Source of the DNA: Sulfuritalea sp.
Lineage (GTDB): Bacteria > Pseudomonadota > Gammaproteobacteria > Burkholderiales > Rhodocyclaceae
DNA: 16,385 nt
Assembly (NCBI GenBank): GCA_026399445.1
Contig: JAPLRA010000072.1
Location: forward strand, 5,589 to 21,973
Direction of reading: 5' to 3'
This document shows, piece after piece, positions 14,506-16,385 of this stretch. The position numbers were made by a program, and so were the translations under genes. The number at the start of each line of letters is the position of its first letter. The first letter of the stretch is position 1. The notes below the pieces were generated by a model, which ran no database searches, had not been told where the DNA came from, and saw only the letters and a list, made by a program, of their open reading frames with translations.

Positions 14506-15105
14506 TCACTTCCGGCTTCCCTCGGCCGTTGCCGCAGAGGTAACGCTACCCGCAGGCACTTCGAAAAATGTATAGGAAAGCGTGACCGTGTTGACGTCAT
14601 CCGGCAATTTCTTGTCCAGTACGAAAACCACGGGCATGTCGCGCACCTCGTGCGGCGCAAAGGTTTGCTGCTTGAAACAAAAGCAATCCAGCTTCTTCAC
14701 GTAGCCGCCTGCATGTTGCGGGCCGTAGCTCGGCACCGCCTGACCGATCACGGTGGTGTCGCGGGTGTTCTCGACCCGATAGGTCACGTGCACAATCTCG
14801 CCTGTCTTCGCCGCAAGACTGGTGATCTCGGGACGAAAACGAAGGCCGTTGTCGTGACTGTTGGCATCGAACTCGAGCGTCACCGGTCGGCCCGGTATGG
14901 CCGACGTGGCGACCCGCTCCGCGCGGTCGATATCGTAGAGACCGGTCCATTCGCAAAACGCCTTGTACAGGCGGGGCTGGACCGACACAAAGAGCAGGCT
15001 GCCGATCACGACCGCGAGCAAACCCGCGACAAGGCGCCGGTTGCTGGCTGGCCGCGGCGACGAGCGGGGACCCGTCGCGCCGATCAGGCCAAGTTCCGGA
15101 TTCAC
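14506..15105 (-). CDS. ctaG: Cytochrome c oxidase assembly protein CtaG (Cox11)
   Basis: Delivers copper to the CuB site of subunit I. The protein has one N-terminal membrane helix (LLAVVIGSLLFVSVQ) followed by FCEWTGL, whose cysteine is a known Cox11 feature, and a periplasmic Ig-like domain with the copper motif KKLDCFCFKQQ and the FEFP-equivalent APHEVRDMPVVFVLD. I chose GTG 15105, giving 199 residues, because it overlaps the preceding small gene's stop as GTGA, the same junction used just upstream. A GTG at 15120 in the same frame is the alternative and adds five residues. Confidence 0.94.
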   Translation of the reverse strand: MNPELGLIGATGPRSSPRPASNRRLVAGLLAVVIGSLLFVSVQPRLYKAFCEWTGLYDIDRAERVATSAIPGRPVTLEFDANSHDNGLRFRPEITSLAAKTGEIVHVTYRVENTRDTTVIGQAVPSYGPQHAGGYVKKLDCFCFKQQTFAPHEVRDMPVVFVLDKKLPDDVNTVTLSYTFFEVPAGSVTSAATAEGSRK

Positions 15106-15218
15106 GTGTTGGACATCCACTGGCGGATCATCACGCTCAAAAAAACTGCCGCGGCGAACAAGGCAAGGCCGATCGCGATGCGACGGTTACCCTGCTCGCG
15201 CGACGTATCACTGCTCAC
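15102..15218 (-). CDS. Cytochrome oxidase small assembly protein (38 aa)
   Basis: A 38-residue reading frame between ctaD and ctaG, with a GTG start at 15218 and stop at 15102-15104. It begins with a polar, Arg-containing stretch (SSDTSREQGNRR) followed by one membrane helix (IAIGLALFAAAVFLSVMI) and a short RQWMSNT tail. It overlaps ctaD by 4 nt (GTGA) and ctaG by 4 nt. Tiny single-span proteins at this place are known in betaproteobacterial cox clusters and are often missed by gene finders. The arrangement and clean helix make it very likely real. Confidence 0.85.
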   Translation of the reverse strand: MSSDTSREQGNRRIAIGLALFAAAVFLSVMIRQWMSNT

Positions 15219-16385
15219 CCGTGCGCCTCGTTCGGATCAAATGCCGGCGGGTCTTCAAAAGTATGGTGTGGTGCCGGCGAGGGCACGGTCCATTCCAGTC
15301 CGTGCGCTCCGTCCCATGGCTTGGCTTCCGCCTTGACACCGCCCTTCATCGCCTTGAATACCACCACCAGCACCAGCAACTGGCTGAAACCGAACCCGAA
15401 GGAACCCAGCGAGGAGATCATGTTGAAGTCGGCGAACTGCTGCGCATAGTCGGGAATCCGTCGCGGCATGCCAGCCAGTCCGAGGAAGTGCTGCGGGAAG
15501 AAGGCGATGTTGAAGAAAATCATCGACAGCCAGAAATGCAGCTTGCCCAGACCCTCGTCATACATGTGGCCGGTCCATTTCGGTAGCCAGAAGTAGAGGC
15601 CGGCGTAGGCGGAGAAGAGCGCCCCGGCGACCATCACGTAGTGGAAGTGGGCGACGACGTAATAGGTATCCTGCAGTTGGATGTCCACCGCGGTCATTGC
15701 CAGCACCAGGCCGGTCAGTCCGCCAATGGTAAACAAGACAAGGAACCCGAGCGCAAACAGCATCGGTGTCTCGAAACTCAGCGAACCGCGCCACATCGTG
15801 GTTACCCAGTTGAAGACCTTGACCCCGGTCGGAATCGCAATCAGCATCGTGGCGTACATGAAGTAAAGCTGGCCAGTCAGCGGGATGCCCGTCACGTACA
15901 TGTGATGCGCCCAGACGAAGAAGGAAATCAGGCCGATCGCGGCAATCGCATACACCATCGACGTATAGCCGAACAGACGCTTGCGCGAAAATGCCGGAAT
16001 CACGTGGGACACCACGCCGAAGGCCGGCAAGGCGATGATGTAAACCTCGGGATGACCGAAGAACCAGAAAATGTGCTGGAACAGCACCGGATCACCGCCG
16101 CCAGCCGCATTGAAGAAACTGGTGCCGAAATGGCGGTCTGTCAGCAGCATTGTCACCGCGCCGGCCAGAATCGGCATCGAGGCGATCAGCAGGAAGGCTG
16201 TCACCAGCCAGGTCCAGCAGAACAATGGCATCTTCATCAGCGTCATGCCGGGGGTGCGCATGTTGAGGATCGTGGTGATGATGTTGATCGATCCCATGAT
16301 CGAAGACATGCCGAGGATGTGCACCGCAAAGATGGCCATGTCCATGCCCATGCCCATTTGAATCGACAGCGGCGGGTACAGGGTC
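15215..16385 (-). CDS. ctaD: Cytochrome c oxidase subunit I (5' part outside window)
   Basis: The catalytic subunit of the aa3 oxidase, cut at the right edge; about 390 C-terminal residues are visible. Seen in order: WFFGHPEVYIIALPAFG, with the CuB histidine, the cross-linked Tyr and the D-channel Glu of A1-type enzymes; VWAHHMYVTG with two more CuB histidines; the K-channel lysine in PTGVKVFNW; and DTYYVVAHFHYV with the heme a3 and heme a histidines. The C-terminus is a hydrophilic tail ending DPNEAHG. All visible catalytic residues are intact. The stop overlaps the small assembly gene. Confidence 0.98.
   Translation of the reverse strand, partial: TLYPPLSIQMGMGMDMAIFAVHILGMSSIMGSINIITTILNMRTPGMTLMKMPLFCWTWLVTAFLLIASMPILAGAVTMLLTDRHFGTSFFNAAGGGDPVLFQHIFWFFGHPEVYIIALPAFGVVSHVIPAFSRKRLFGYTSMVYAIAAIGLISFFVWAHHMYVTGIPLTGQLYFMYATMLIAIPTGVKVFNWVTTMWRGSLSFETPMLFALGFLVLFTIGGLTGLVLAMTAVDIQLQDTYYVVAHFHYVMVAGALFSAYAGLYFWLPKWTGHMYDEGLGKLHFWLSMIFFNIAFFPQHFLGLAGMPRRIPDYAQQFADFNMISSLGSFGFGFSQLLVLVVVFKAMKGGVKAEAKPWDGAHGLEWTVPSPAPHHTFEDPPAFDPNEAHG

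Overview
The window looks like a chromosomal segment of a GC-rich betaproteobacterium, probably of the Rhodocyclales/Nitrosomonadales type. This rests on gene order and protein character (divergent TPR gene and mutM; M16 pair-rsmD-coaD-ferredoxin; ftsYEX-rpoH; a cox cluster with DUF2970, DUF2909 and SURF1), not on a database search. There is no phage, transposon, CRISPR array, tRNA or rRNA gene, and no gene-free stretch above 300 bases. Both outer genes are cut by the window edges.

Region 1 (1-5984). A minus-strand TPR gene runs off the left edge and faces away from mutM (DNA glycosylase), whose N-terminus is abnormal. A tight minus-strand operon then starts at 5984: a catalytic M16 zinc peptidase, a non-catalytic M16 partner, rsmD, coaD and a YfhL-type 2[4Fe-4S] ferredoxin. 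The junctions are a 1-nt overlap, a 3-nt gap, a 4-nt overlap and a 30-nt gap. It converges with mutM.

Region 2 (5985-10199). Divergent from the M16 operon is the plus-strand ftsY-ftsE-ftsX group (membrane protein targeting and cell division; both junctions overlap by 4 nt). It is followed by a small disordered protein and rpoH (heat-shock sigma factor). A CIRCE operator sits directly on the rpoH promoter, so HrcA repression of rpoH can be predicted. A strong hairpin terminator closes the region.

Region 3 (10200-16385). A minus-strand aa3-type cytochrome c oxidase cluster reads, in transcription order: ctaD (subunit I, partial), a 38-residue small assembly protein, ctaG (Cox11), a DUF2970 protein, ctaE (subunit III), SURF1, a membrane-anchored Sco-like protein, ctaB (heme O synthase) and a Sco lipoprotein. 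One DUF2909 gene lies inside on the opposite strand. The cluster covers copper delivery (Cox11, Sco) and the first heme step, but heme A synthase (ctaA) is absent where I would expect it, next to ctaB.

Nothing here is convincingly a new multi-gene system. The points most worth checking are the missing catalytic N-terminus of MutM, the CIRCE-controlled rpoH promoter, FtsE lacking its switch histidine, CoaD with Pro for the active-site Thr/Ser, the missing ctaA, and the second Sco-like protein.
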